From Flavobacterium keumense (GTDB taxonomy: Bacteria > Bacteroidota > Bacteroidia > Flavobacteriales > Flavobacteriaceae), in contig NZ_CP092332.1 in NCBI RefSeq assembly GCF_029866485.1, forward strand, positions 1,612,001 through 1,676,000: 64,000 nt of DNA, read 5' to 3'. Below, piece after piece: positions 36,100 through 43,685 of this stretch (the first letter of the stretch is position 1; the number at the start of each line of letters is the position of its first letter). Under the pieces are notes generated by a model. The model saw nothing but the letters and a program-made list of their open reading frames with translations, was not told where the DNA came from and did no database searches. The translations under genes were made by a program, and so were the position numbers.

Positions 36100-36516
36100 A
36101 TGCCAAGAATACTCGCTATAGATTACGGCCAAAAACGCACCGGAATTGCAGTTACTGATGAGCTGCAAATCATTGCTTCTGGATTAACAACGATTCCTTC
36201 GGCAACGGCCATTGATTTTTTGAAAGACTATTTCCAAAAAGAAAAAGTAGAAGCAGTACTTATTGGCGAACCCAAGCAAATGAATGGTCAGCCTTCTGAA
36301 AGTGCTTCAATTATCAAAGGATTTGTGACACATTTCACCAATCATTTTCCTGATATGAAAGTAATTCGAGTGGATGAACGGTTTACTTCTAAAATGGCTT
36401 TTCAAACAATGATAGATAGTGGATTGAGCAAAAAAAAGCGTCAAGATAAAGGCTTAATTGACGAAATCTCAGCAACGATTATGCTCCAAGACTATTTGTC
36501 TAGAAAGATGTTTTAA
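36100..36516 (+). CDS. ruvX: Holliday junction resolvase-like protein YqgF/RuvX
   Basis: This 138-aa RNase H-fold protein has the YqgF marks: ILAIDYGQKRTGIAVTD (first catalytic Asp), LIGEPKQMNGQPSESA, VDERFTSKMA and LIDEISATIMLQDYL (last acidic residue). The family works in 16S rRNA 5'-end maturation and was first proposed as a Holliday-junction resolvase. Length is normal. It is divergent from dapD and separated by 110 bp from mqo. Confidence 0.93.
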   Translation: MPRILAIDYGQKRTGIAVTDELQIIASGLTTIPSATAIDFLKDYFQKEKVEAVLIGEPKQMNGQPSESASIIKGFVTHFTNHFPDMKVIRVDERFTSKMAFQTMIDSGLSKKKRQDKGLIDEISATIMLQDYLSRKMF

Positions 36517-36599
36517 TTAGGGATTAAAAAGGCGTTCATTTCTTACGTTTCGACCTGAATTTGTTACAATTTTATGCTGTTTTTTGCAATTTTAAGGAG

Positions 36600-36607
36600 T
36601 ATATTTG
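36600..36607 (+). promoter_or_regulatory. mqo promoter -7 box
   Basis: TATATTTG matches TAnnTTTG 20 bp before the ATG at 36627. No TTG at the standard distance is clear. Confidence 0.55.
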
Positions 36608-36626
36608 CACCTTAAAATTTTGAACC

Positions 36627-38120
36627 ATGTCCGATACTACAATTCGAACCAACCCTGATGTAATCCTTATAGGTGCAGGAATTATGAGCGCCACTCTAGG
36701 TGTTATTTTAAAAGAACTACAACCTAATATTACTATTGAAATATACGAAAGATTAGATAATGCCGCTTGCGAAAGTTCTGATGCTTGGAACAACGCCGGG
36801 ACGGGACATTCTGCTTTTTGTGAATTGAACTATACGCCTGAAGCAGCAGATGGGACCATAAGTCCTAAAAAAGCCATTAGTATTGCGGAGTCTTTTGAGG
36901 TTTCAAGACAATTTTGGGCGTATTTGGTACAGCAAAATAAAGTAGTTTCTCCAGATAAATTTATTAAAAGTGTACCGCATTTAAGTTTTGTTTGGGGAGA
37001 AAAAAATGTGGATTATCTTAAAAAGAGATTTGAAGTATTGCAATCCAATCCTTTATTTCAGGATATGAATTTTAGTACAGAATTTTCGGTGCTGAAAGAA
37101 TGGATGCCTTTAGTTATGGAAGGAAGAGAACTTTCAGAACCGATGGCAGCTACTAAAATGGATATTGGTACCGATGTTAATTTTGGGGAATTAACTCGAA
37201 ATATGTTTAACTATCTTCAAACATTAGAAGGAGTTACGATGCATTTTAATAATGAAGTTAGAAAGCTAAAACAACGAAAAGATGGTTCTTGGCGAATCAA
37301 AGTACGTGATTTGACAACAGGACAGAAGAGAAGAGTGTATCCAAAATTTATCTTTATTGGTGCTGGAGGCGGTTCTTTACCATTGTTGGAAAATGCCAAT
37401 GTTCCTGAAGGGAAAGGTTATGGTGGTTTTCCTGTAAGTGGTCAATGGCTAAAATGTACTAATCCAGAAGTGATTGCAAAACATGATGCTAAAGTATATG
37501 GTAAAGCTAGTGTTGGTGCTCCTCCTATGTCGGTACCTCATATTGATTCCCGAATGATTAACGGAGAAAAGCAGTTACTTTTTGGTCCTTTTGCAGGATT
37601 TTCTACACGATTCCTTAAAAATGGTTCTTACTCTGATTTGCCATTATCAATTAAATCAGACAATATTATTCCGATGGTAATCGCTGGAATTAAAAATATT
37701 CCATTGACTAAATATTTGATTGAGCAAGTACGTCAAAAACCAAAAGATAGAATGAATGCGTTACGAGAATATGTGCCCAATGCGAGGTCAAAAGACTGGA
37801 AGTTAGAGCGTGCAGGACAACGTGTTCAAGTCATTAAAAAAGACGAAAAAGAGGGAGGTATTTTAGAATTTGGAACTGAAGTGATTACTACTAATGATGG
37901 AACTTTATCGGTTTTGTTAGGGGCTTCTCCTGGAGCTTCTACTGCCGTATCCGTAATGCTAGATGTAGTACAAAAATGTTTTAAAGACCAAATGAAAACT
38001 AAAGAATGGCAGTCTAAATTAAAAGTAATGATACCCTCTTTTGGACAAGAATTAAATGCTAATCCGGATTTGTTAGCTGAGGTTAGAAAAAATACTGCCG
38101 ATACCTTGGGATTAAATTAA
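36627..38120 (+). CDS. mqo: Malate:quinone oxidoreductase
   Basis: This 497-aa FAD enzyme has the Mqo N-terminus DVILIGAGIMSATLGVILKELQP, the signature ESSDAWNNAGTGHSAFCELNYTP, and C-terminal LLGASPGASTAVSVMLDV. It oxidises malate to oxaloacetate and passes electrons to the quinone pool at the membrane, feeding both the TCA cycle and respiration. The length matches the family. It has its own promoter. Confidence 0.96.
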   Translation: MSDTTIRTNPDVILIGAGIMSATLGVILKELQPNITIEIYERLDNAACESSDAWNNAGTGHSAFCELNYTPEAADGTISPKKAISIAESFEVSRQFWAYLVQQNKVVSPDKFIKSVPHLSFVWGEKNVDYLKKRFEVLQSNPLFQDMNFSTEFSVLKEWMPLVMEGRELSEPMAATKMDIGTDVNFGELTRNMFNYLQTLEGVTMHFNNEVRKLKQRKDGSWRIKVRDLTTGQKRRVYPKFIFIGAGGGSLPLLENANVPEGKGYGGFPVSGQWLKCTNPEVIAKHDAKVYGKASVGAPPMSVPHIDSRMINGEKQLLFGPFAGFSTRFLKNGSYSDLPLSIKSDNIIPMVIAGIKNIPLTKYLIEQVRQKPKDRMNALREYVPNARSKDWKLERAGQRVQVIKKDEKEGGILEFGTEVITTNDGTLSVLLGASPGASTAVSVMLDVVQKCFKDQMKTKEWQSKLKVMIPSFGQELNANPDLLAEVRKNTADTLGLN

Positions 38121-38158
38121 ATCTGTTTCGACTTTAGATAAGAGATTTTAAAAAAATG

Positions 38159-38200
38159 GTAAATCGTATATTGTAAATCGTATATCGTAAATCGTAATTC
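38159..38200 (+). repeat. Three tandem copies of a 14-bp unit
   Basis: GTAAATCGTATATT, GTAAATCGTATATC and GTAAATCGTAATTC lie head to tail, between mqo and def, ending 14 bp before the def -7 box. Confidence 0.9.
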
Positions 38201-38214
38201 AAATATCTTTTTAC

Positions 38215-38222
38215 TATTTTTG
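38215..38222 (+). promoter_or_regulatory. def promoter -7 box
   Basis: TATTTTTG matches TAnnTTTG 57 bp before the ATG at 38280. The tandem 14-bp repeats occupy the -33 region. Confidence 0.55.
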
Positions 38223-38279
38223 CACTCGAAAAAAGAAAATTATCTTTTAAAAGGTAAATGACAATTTAATACAATACGA

Positions 38280-38867
38280 ATGATTTTACCAATTATAGGT
38301 TATGGAGACCCTGTTTTAAGAAAGGTTGGAGAGGAAATTACACCTGATTATCCTAACTTAAAAGAAACCATCGCCAACATGTATGAAACGATGTACAACG
38401 CCTATGGAGTGGGATTAGCAGCGCCACAAGTAGGTTTGCCAATACGTTTGTTTATTATTGATACAACCCCTTTTAGTGATGATGAGGATATGTCTGAAGC
38501 CGATCAAAAAAAAATGAACGGATTCAAACGTACTTTTATTAATGCTAAAATTGTAAAAGAAGAAGGCGAGGAGTGGAGTTTCAACGAAGGTTGTTTAAGT
38601 ATTCCTGATGTGCGCGAAGATGTCTATCGAAAACCAATCGTAACAATTGAATATTGTGAAGAAGATTTTGTAATGAAAACCGAAGTTTTTGATGGTTTAA
38701 TTGCAAGAGTCATTCAGCACGAATACGATCATATAGAAGGGATTTTGTTTACAGATAAAATTTCGTCTTTGAAAAAACGTTTGATACAGAAAAAATTAAA
38801 AAACATTATTGAAGGCAAAACATTTCAAGAATATAGAATGAAGTTCTTTGGTAAAAAAGGAAGATAA
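38280..38867 (+). CDS. def: Peptide deformylase
   Basis: This 195-aa metalloenzyme has the three deformylase motifs: GVGLAAPQVG (motif 1), EGCLSIPDV (motif 2, Cys ligand) and QHEYDHIEG (motif 3, HExxH). It removes the formyl group from nascent protein N-termini at the ribosome. It is followed after 17 bp by the DUF5606 gene and then mazG, and is likely their operon leader. Confidence 0.97.
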   Translation: MILPIIGYGDPVLRKVGEEITPDYPNLKETIANMYETMYNAYGVGLAAPQVGLPIRLFIIDTTPFSDDEDMSEADQKKMNGFKRTFINAKIVKEEGEEWSFNEGCLSIPDVREDVYRKPIVTIEYCEEDFVMKTEVFDGLIARVIQHEYDHIEGILFTDKISSLKKRLIQKKLKNIIEGKTFQEYRMKFFGKKGR

Positions 38868-38884
38868 TAAATAATAAATATATA

Positions 38885-39343
38885 ATGAATATCGAAAAAA
38901 TATTAGCTATTTCTGGGAAACCAGGTTTATACGAATTGAAAATCCAAACGCGTACTGGTTTTGTAGCCGAGTCATTATTGGACGGAAAAAAAATCACAGT
39001 AAATTTAAAAGCAAACGTAAGTTTGTTATCTGAAATTTCGATTTATACGTATGAAGCTGAAAAACCATTGGTTGAAATATTGATTGCTATTGCCAAAAAA
39101 GAGAATAATGGACCTGCTATTTCTCATAAAGAAGATGCAGCTACTTTAGCCGCTTACTTCAAAGAAATCGTACCTGATTATGATGAGGAGAGAGTATACG
39201 GTTCTGATATCAAAAAAGTATTGAATTGGTACAATTTGTTGCAATCAAAAGGGTTAGTTACTGATGAAGCGCCAAAAGCGTCAAGTAAAGAAGAATCCGT
39301 TACAGAAGAAAAACCTAAAAAAGCAAAAGCTACAAAAGCGTAA
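38885..39343 (+). CDS. DUF5606-type conserved protein
   Basis: This 152-aa protein starts MNIEKILAISGKPGLYELKIQTRTGFVAESLLDGKK. This is the Sm-like, beta-rich N-terminal pattern of the Bacteroidota DUF5606 family, followed by a helical domain (KEDAATLAAYFKEIVPDYDEERVYGSDIKKVLNWYNLL) and a Lys/Glu-rich tail. Function unknown. It is consistently found beside def in Flavobacteria (recalled, not searched) and lies 17 bp after it here. A terminator follows. Confidence 0.85.
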   Translation: MNIEKILAISGKPGLYELKIQTRTGFVAESLLDGKKITVNLKANVSLLSEISIYTYEAEKPLVEILIAIAKKENNGPAISHKEDAATLAAYFKEIVPDYDEERVYGSDIKKVLNWYNLLQSKGLVTDEAPKASSKEESVTEEKPKKAKATKA

Positions 39344-39364
39344 TTGTTAATTGGAAAATTATTT

Positions 39365-39402
39365 AAATCCTGCTGAGATCGATTTCTTAGTAGGATTTTT
39401 TT
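39365..39402 (+). terminator. Terminator after the DUF5606 gene
   Basis: AAATCCTGCT pairs with AGTAGGATTT (one G-U pair), followed by T7. It lies within the def-mazG string, so mazG may be expressed partly by read-through. Confidence 0.7.
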
Positions 39403-39427
39403 ATTTTTACCAAAACCAATTTTTACA

Positions 39428-40201
39428 ATGAATTCAAGAGAATCACAACTTCAAGCTTTCGATAGATTGTTAACCATTATGGATGATTTGCGTGCTCAAT
39501 GTCCTTGGGATAAAAAGCAAACATTACAAAGTTTGCGTCACCTAACTATTGAGGAAACCTATGAGTTGGGCGATGCGATTTTAGAAAATGATTTGGAAGA
39601 AGTCAAAAAAGAATTGGGTGATTTGTTGCTGCACATTGTTTTTTATGCCAAAATTGGAAGCGAGACTCAAGATTTTGATATGGCCGATGTGTGTAATGAA
39701 ATCTGTGAAAAACTGATTCATCGTCACCCACATATTTATGGTGATGTGGAAGTGAAAGATGAAGAAGAGGTGAAACAAAATTGGGAAAAACTCAAGCTAA
39801 AAGAAGGAAAAAAATCAGTTTTGGAAGGTGTGCCAAAAGGCCTGCCTGCTTTGGTAAAAGCCAGCCGAATTCAAGATAAGGTTAAAGGTGTTGGTTTTGA
39901 TTGGGAAGAACCACATCAGGTTTGGGATAAATTACAAGAGGAATTACAAGAATTTCAAGTTGAGGTAGCCGCTGGAAACCAAGATAAAATGGAAGCTGAA
40001 TTTGGAGACGTGCTCTTCTCAATGATTAATTATGCCCGATTCTTAAAAATCAATCCTGAAGATGCTTTGGAACGAACCAATAAAAAATTCATATCCCGAT
40101 TTCAGTACTTAGAAAGCAAAGCAGCAGCATTAGGCAAACCATTAATGGATATGACGTTGGCTGAAATGGATGTTTTTTGGAACGAGGCGAAGAAAATGTA
40201 G
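39428..40201 (+). CDS. mazG: Nucleoside triphosphate pyrophosphohydrolase MazG
   Basis: This 257-aa protein has two MazG-fold repeats: CPWDKKQTLQSLRHLTIEETYELGDAI...EELGDLLLHIVF (ExxE-x12-ExxD metal site) and a second copy around EELQEFQVEV...EFGDVLFSMINYARF. MazG hydrolyses NTPs/dNTPs to the monophosphate and is tied to house-cleaning and alarmone metabolism. It ends only 3 bp from the convergent Crp/Fnr gene. Confidence 0.95.
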   Translation: MNSRESQLQAFDRLLTIMDDLRAQCPWDKKQTLQSLRHLTIEETYELGDAILENDLEEVKKELGDLLLHIVFYAKIGSETQDFDMADVCNEICEKLIHRHPHIYGDVEVKDEEEVKQNWEKLKLKEGKKSVLEGVPKGLPALVKASRIQDKVKGVGFDWEEPHQVWDKLQEELQEFQVEVAAGNQDKMEAEFGDVLFSMINYARFLKINPEDALERTNKKFISRFQYLESKAAALGKPLMDMTLAEMDVFWNEAKKM

Positions 40202-40204
40202 GAG

Positions 40205-40885
40205 CTACTCTGCCATTTTCTTTAATTTGCCAATTTCTTTTAAGGTGATTTTTTTACCCGATAATTCAATCAAACCTAATTTATTGAAATCAGAAAGTAA
40301 ACGAATACAACTTTCGGTAGCGGTGCCAATCATACTGGCAAGTTCTTCTCTTGATAATTGTACTTTTAGGCTGTCATCATCATTTTTACCGAAGGTATCG
40401 GCTAAATAAAGTAAGGTTTCGGCGAGACGTTCTTTAACCGTTTTTTGAGCCATATTCACGGCATGGTCATCTGCTTCTTTTAAATCGCCACAAATCGTTT
40501 TCATGACATTCATAGAAAACTGATTGTTTTTCTCAAAAAAATCCATCACTTCAGATCGTGGTATAAAACAAACTTCCATGTCTTCTAAGGCAATCGCACT
40601 TAAATTCACAGGTTCGTCACTAATAATAGAACGTTGTCCTAGTAATTCACCTTTTTTGATGAGTTTAACAATATGATCTTTTCCGTTAGCACTCAATTTA
40701 GAGAGTTTGCAAACACCATCTTTGATACAATAAATTCCATTTATGGTTTCGCCTTCTTCAAAAATAACATCCCCTTTCTTAATTGAATATGATTTTTTGC
40801 ATTCTGAAAGGCGGACTAATTCTTCCTTATTTAAGGCTTTTAAAGAGCTGAATTCTCTAACAATACATTGTTCACATTTACTCAT
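40205..40885 (-). CDS. Crp/Fnr-family transcriptional regulator of the cbb3 locus
   Basis: This 226-aa regulator has an N-terminal CxxC pair (MSKCEQCIV), a cyclic-nucleotide-binding-type beta-roll (GDVIFEEGETINGIYCIKDGVCKLSK ... LGQRSIISDEPVN), a long dimer helix and a Crp-type winged HTH (LSREELASMIGTATESCIRLLSDFNKLGLIEL). The recognition helix keeps the Glu and Arg (TESCIRLL) that contact TGA in Crp/Fnr half-sites, which suits the TGAC/TGAT palindromes at three nearby promoters. It is divergent from ccoI. Whether it senses oxygen through an Fe-S cluster is open: the cysteine pattern is not that of E. coli Fnr. Confidence 0.93.
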   Translation of the reverse strand: MSKCEQCIVREFSSLKALNKEELVRLSECKKSYSIKKGDVIFEEGETINGIYCIKDGVCKLSKLSANGKDHIVKLIKKGELLGQRSIISDEPVNLSAIALEDMEVCFIPRSEVMDFFEKNNQFSMNVMKTICGDLKEADDHAVNMAQKTVKERLAETLLYLADTFGKNDDDSLKVQLSREELASMIGTATESCIRLLSDFNKLGLIELSGKKITLKEIGKLKKMAE

Positions 40886-40912
40886 AATATAAAGTAGGGA
40901 CTTGATTGACTA

Positions 40913-40920
40913 CAAATTTA
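40913..40920 (-). promoter_or_regulatory. Candidate -7 box of the Crp/Fnr gene
   Basis: On the minus strand TAAATTTG matches TAnnTTTG, 28 bp before the ATG. The palindrome at 40931-40942 lies only 11 bp upstream, over the -33 region, a position suited to autorepression. Confidence 0.5.
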
Positions 40921-40930
40921 ATGATTATTA

Positions 40931-40976
40931 TGACAAATGTCATATTTTTAATAGGAACAATTGGTGACCTTTGTCA
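40931..40976 (+). promoter_or_regulatory. Crp/Fnr site and -7 box of the ccoI promoter
   Basis: TGACA-AA-TGTCA (40931-40942) is a perfect palindrome. A -7-like GACCTTTG (40966-40973) follows, with its G 36.5 nt from the palindrome centre. That G lies inside a second TGAC/GTCA palindrome (40965-40976). Confidence 0.75.
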
Positions 40977-40997
40977 CAGGTAAAATGAGCAAAGACT

Positions 40998-43379
40998 ATG
41001 GATACAAAAAACTGTTTCCATTGCGGTTTAGAGATTATAGAAAAAGAAGAAATTGTCTTTGATGACAAATTATTTTGTTGCACAGGTTGTAAAACCGTGT
41101 ATGAAATTTTTAGTCTCAATGATATGACTTGTTATTATGATTTTGAAAAATCGCCTGGAGCAACTCCACAAGATATTAATGGTAAATATGATTTCTTAGA
41201 TAATGAAAGTATTGTGTCAAAACTGTTGGAATTCGAAGAGAATGCAACCGCTATTGTTTCACTTAACATTCCTCATATACATTGTAGCTCGTGTATTTGG
41301 ATTTTGGAAAATTTACAACGTCTTCAAAAGGGAATAAGTACTTCTCAAGTTAATTTTCCAGAAAAAAAAGTCCGAATTACCTACAAACCAGAAGAGGTTT
41401 CGCTCAAAGAAATTGTCTATTTACTGAGTGGAATTGGCTATGAACCTTACATAAGTTTAGAAAACTATGAGGCAGGCTCCAATAAAGTTGATAGAAGTTT
41501 AACCTATAAATTAGGAGTCGCGTTCTTTTGTTTTGGCAATATTATGTTGCTTTCCTTTCCCGAATATTTTGAAGTAAAAGAATATTGGCTCGACCAATAC
41601 CGTGGTTTTTTCCGTTGGTTAATTTTTGCATTATCATTACCGAGTTTCTTATACTCCGCAAGTGGTTATTATGTGTCGGCCTATAAAAGCATTAAATCCA
41701 AAATGCTCAATATTGACATTCCAATCGCGTTAGGAATCATTGTGATGTTTGTGCGCAGTACTGTAGATATTGTAATGGATTATGGTTCTGGCTTTTTTGA
41801 TAGCTTAACGGGTTTAGTTTTCTTTATGCTTTTAGGGAAAATGTTCCAAATCAAAACCTATAGTTTCTTGAGTTTTGAACGTGATTTCAAATCGTATTTC
41901 CCCATTGCCATCACGCGAATTCAAGGCAATTCAGAACAAAGTATCCCTGTTTATGATATTCAAAAAGGCGACAGATTACTCATTCGCAATCAAGAATTAA
42001 TTCCTGTAGATGGTATTTTAATCTCTGAAACAGCCGAAATTGATTATAGTTTTGTAACGGGAGAAGCTATTCCTATTACCAAAAAGTCAGGAGACAAAGT
42101 ATTTGCAGGAGGAAAGCAAATAGGTACAATGGTCGAAATGGAAGTGTTGCATTCGGTCTCTCAAAGTTATTTGACACAATTATGGAGTAATGATGTGTTT
42201 AAAAAAAAGGTAGTACAAAAACACAAGACCATTACCGATCAAATTTCCCGCTATTTCACTCCGCTTTTGCTTTTAATTGCTTTTGGAGGTTTTGGTTATT
42301 GGATTTTCAAAGATGTCAATATCGCCTTTAATGTATTTACTGCAGTATTAATAGTCGCTTGTCCTTGTGCTTTGGCATTAACAGCACCGTTTACTTTTGG
42401 AAATATTCTTCGAATTCTAGGTAAGAAAAAATTCTATCTCAAAAATGCTTTAGTAATTGAACAATTAGCGAATGTTGATACCATTGTTTTTGATAAAACA
42501 GGAACGATTACTACCAATAAAAAATCAAATATTTCATTCCAAGGAGAAGCGCTTTCAGAAAACAAAATCGCTTTAGTTAAAAATGTACTTCGTGCGTCTA
42601 ATCATCCATTGAGTCGCATGTTGTATGACTTTTTGCCAGAAACAAAAAGAATAAAATTGGATTCATTTGAAGAGATTACTGGAAAAGGAATTCAAGCTCA
42701 AATAGATGAAACGATTATACAGTTAGGGTCAGCTTCTTTTGTGGGTTCGATAGAAGAAAATGAGGTTCAACAAACTTCAGTTCATATTAAAATAAATGGG
42801 AATTATTTAGGAAAATATGTTTTCAATAATCAATACCGAGAAGGTTTGGCAACACTTTTTGCTAATTTGAGTCAGCAGTATCAATTGAAAATACTTTCAG
42901 GAGATAATGAAGGAGAACGAGAGGCATTAGAAAAATTATTACCGAAAGGAACCGAATTAATTTTTAATCAAAAGCCAGAGCAAAAATTAGCGTTCATTAA
43001 AAATTTGCAAGAAAGCGGGAAGAATGTAATGATGGTAGGAGATGGATTGAATGACGCAGGTGCTTTAGCACAAAGCAATGTGGGGATTGCAATATCCGAA
43101 AATGTGAATGTGTTTTCTCCAGCATGTGATGCCATTTTAGATGCAAGTGTGTTTCAGCAGCTTCATTCGTTTTTGAAACTTTCTAAAAAATCCATCACAA
43201 CGATTAAAATGAGCTTTACATTATCGCTATTGTATAACGTTGTTGGATTGTCATTTGCAGTTACAGGGAATTTATTACCTCTTGTGGCAGCTATTATTAT
43301 GCCCTTGAGTACCATTACGATAGTGAGTTTTGTAACCTTATCTAGTAATTATTATGCCAAAAGAGTAGAAAAGAAATAA
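40998..43379 (+). CDS. ccoI: Cu+-transporting P1B ATPase for cbb3 oxidase assembly (CcoI type)
   Basis: This 793-aa P-type ATPase has an N-terminal Cys-rich domain (CFHCGLEI...FCCTGCKTVYEIF) and an HMA-like domain with HIHCSSCIWIL. Eight TM helices follow, with the CPC metal site in VACPCALALTAPFTF, phosphorylation site FDKTGTITT near residue 499, the nucleotide-binding HP motif ASNHPLSR, and MVGDGLNDAGALAQSNVG. CcoI exports Cu+ to the periplasmic side for insertion into CcoN. It opens the cbb3 cluster and is transcribed from the Crp/Fnr-site promoter. Confidence 0.95.
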   Translation: MDTKNCFHCGLEIIEKEEIVFDDKLFCCTGCKTVYEIFSLNDMTCYYDFEKSPGATPQDINGKYDFLDNESIVSKLLEFEENATAIVSLNIPHIHCSSCIWILENLQRLQKGISTSQVNFPEKKVRITYKPEEVSLKEIVYLLSGIGYEPYISLENYEAGSNKVDRSLTYKLGVAFFCFGNIMLLSFPEYFEVKEYWLDQYRGFFRWLIFALSLPSFLYSASGYYVSAYKSIKSKMLNIDIPIALGIIVMFVRSTVDIVMDYGSGFFDSLTGLVFFMLLGKMFQIKTYSFLSFERDFKSYFPIAITRIQGNSEQSIPVYDIQKGDRLLIRNQELIPVDGILISETAEIDYSFVTGEAIPITKKSGDKVFAGGKQIGTMVEMEVLHSVSQSYLTQLWSNDVFKKKVVQKHKTITDQISRYFTPLLLLIAFGGFGYWIFKDVNIAFNVFTAVLIVACPCALALTAPFTFGNILRILGKKKFYLKNALVIEQLANVDTIVFDKTGTITTNKKSNISFQGEALSENKIALVKNVLRASNHPLSRMLYDFLPETKRIKLDSFEEITGKGIQAQIDETIIQLGSASFVGSIEENEVQQTSVHIKINGNYLGKYVFNNQYREGLATLFANLSQQYQLKILSGDNEGEREALEKLLPKGTELIFNQKPEQKLAFIKNLQESGKNVMMVGDGLNDAGALAQSNVGIAISENVNVFSPACDAILDASVFQQLHSFLKLSKKSITTIKMSFTLSLLYNVVGLSFAVTGNLLPLVAAIIMPLSTITIVSFVTLSSNYYAKRVEKK

Positions 43380-43430
43380 AACGATTTTTTATTCTTTTTT
43401 TGATTAAATTTAATAGAAATAAGTGTAGTA

Positions 43431-43473
43431 TGATAAATGTCATATTTTTTAAAGAGTACTACAACTAACTTTG
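43431..43473 (+). promoter_or_regulatory. Crp/Fnr site and -7 box of the ccoS-ccoNOQP operon
   Basis: TGATA-AA-TGTCA (43431-43442) lies 36.5 nt (centre to G) from the exact -7 box TAACTTTG (43466-43473). The sequence around the palindrome is nearly the same as at the ccoI promoter (TATGAYAAATGTCATATTTTT). Confidence 0.82.
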
Positions 43474-43491
43474 TTAACATAATTTTAAGGT

Positions 43492-43683
43492 ATGAGTGTT
43501 ATTTATTTATTAATCTCGATTAGTATCCTAGTAGCCATAGGTTTTTTTATCGCTTTTATAAGAGCAGTAAAAACAGGACAATACGACGATGATTATACGC
43601 CTTCAGTCAGAATGCTTTTTGATGACGAGCTTAAAGTAAAACCAAATAAATCAGTACAAACAATAGAAGAAAAACAAATTTAA
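43492..43683 (+). CDS. ccoS: cbb3 oxidase assembly protein CcoS
   Basis: This 63-aa protein has one N-terminal TM helix (SVIYLLISISILVAIGFFIAFIRAV) and the CcoS tail pattern: KTGQYDDDYTPSVRMLFDDE. CcoS is needed to load heme and Cu into the catalytic subunit of cbb3 oxidase. It ends 2 bp before ccoNO, so the two are probably translationally linked. Confidence 0.93.
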   Translation: MSVIYLLISISILVAIGFFIAFIRAVKTGQYDDDYTPSVRMLFDDELKVKPNKSVQTIEEKQI

Positions 43684-43685
43684 TT

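Noticed and set aside
40170..40409. 79-aa plus-strand frame across the mazG/crp junction
   Set aside because: Overlaps two convergent real genes and has no support of its own.
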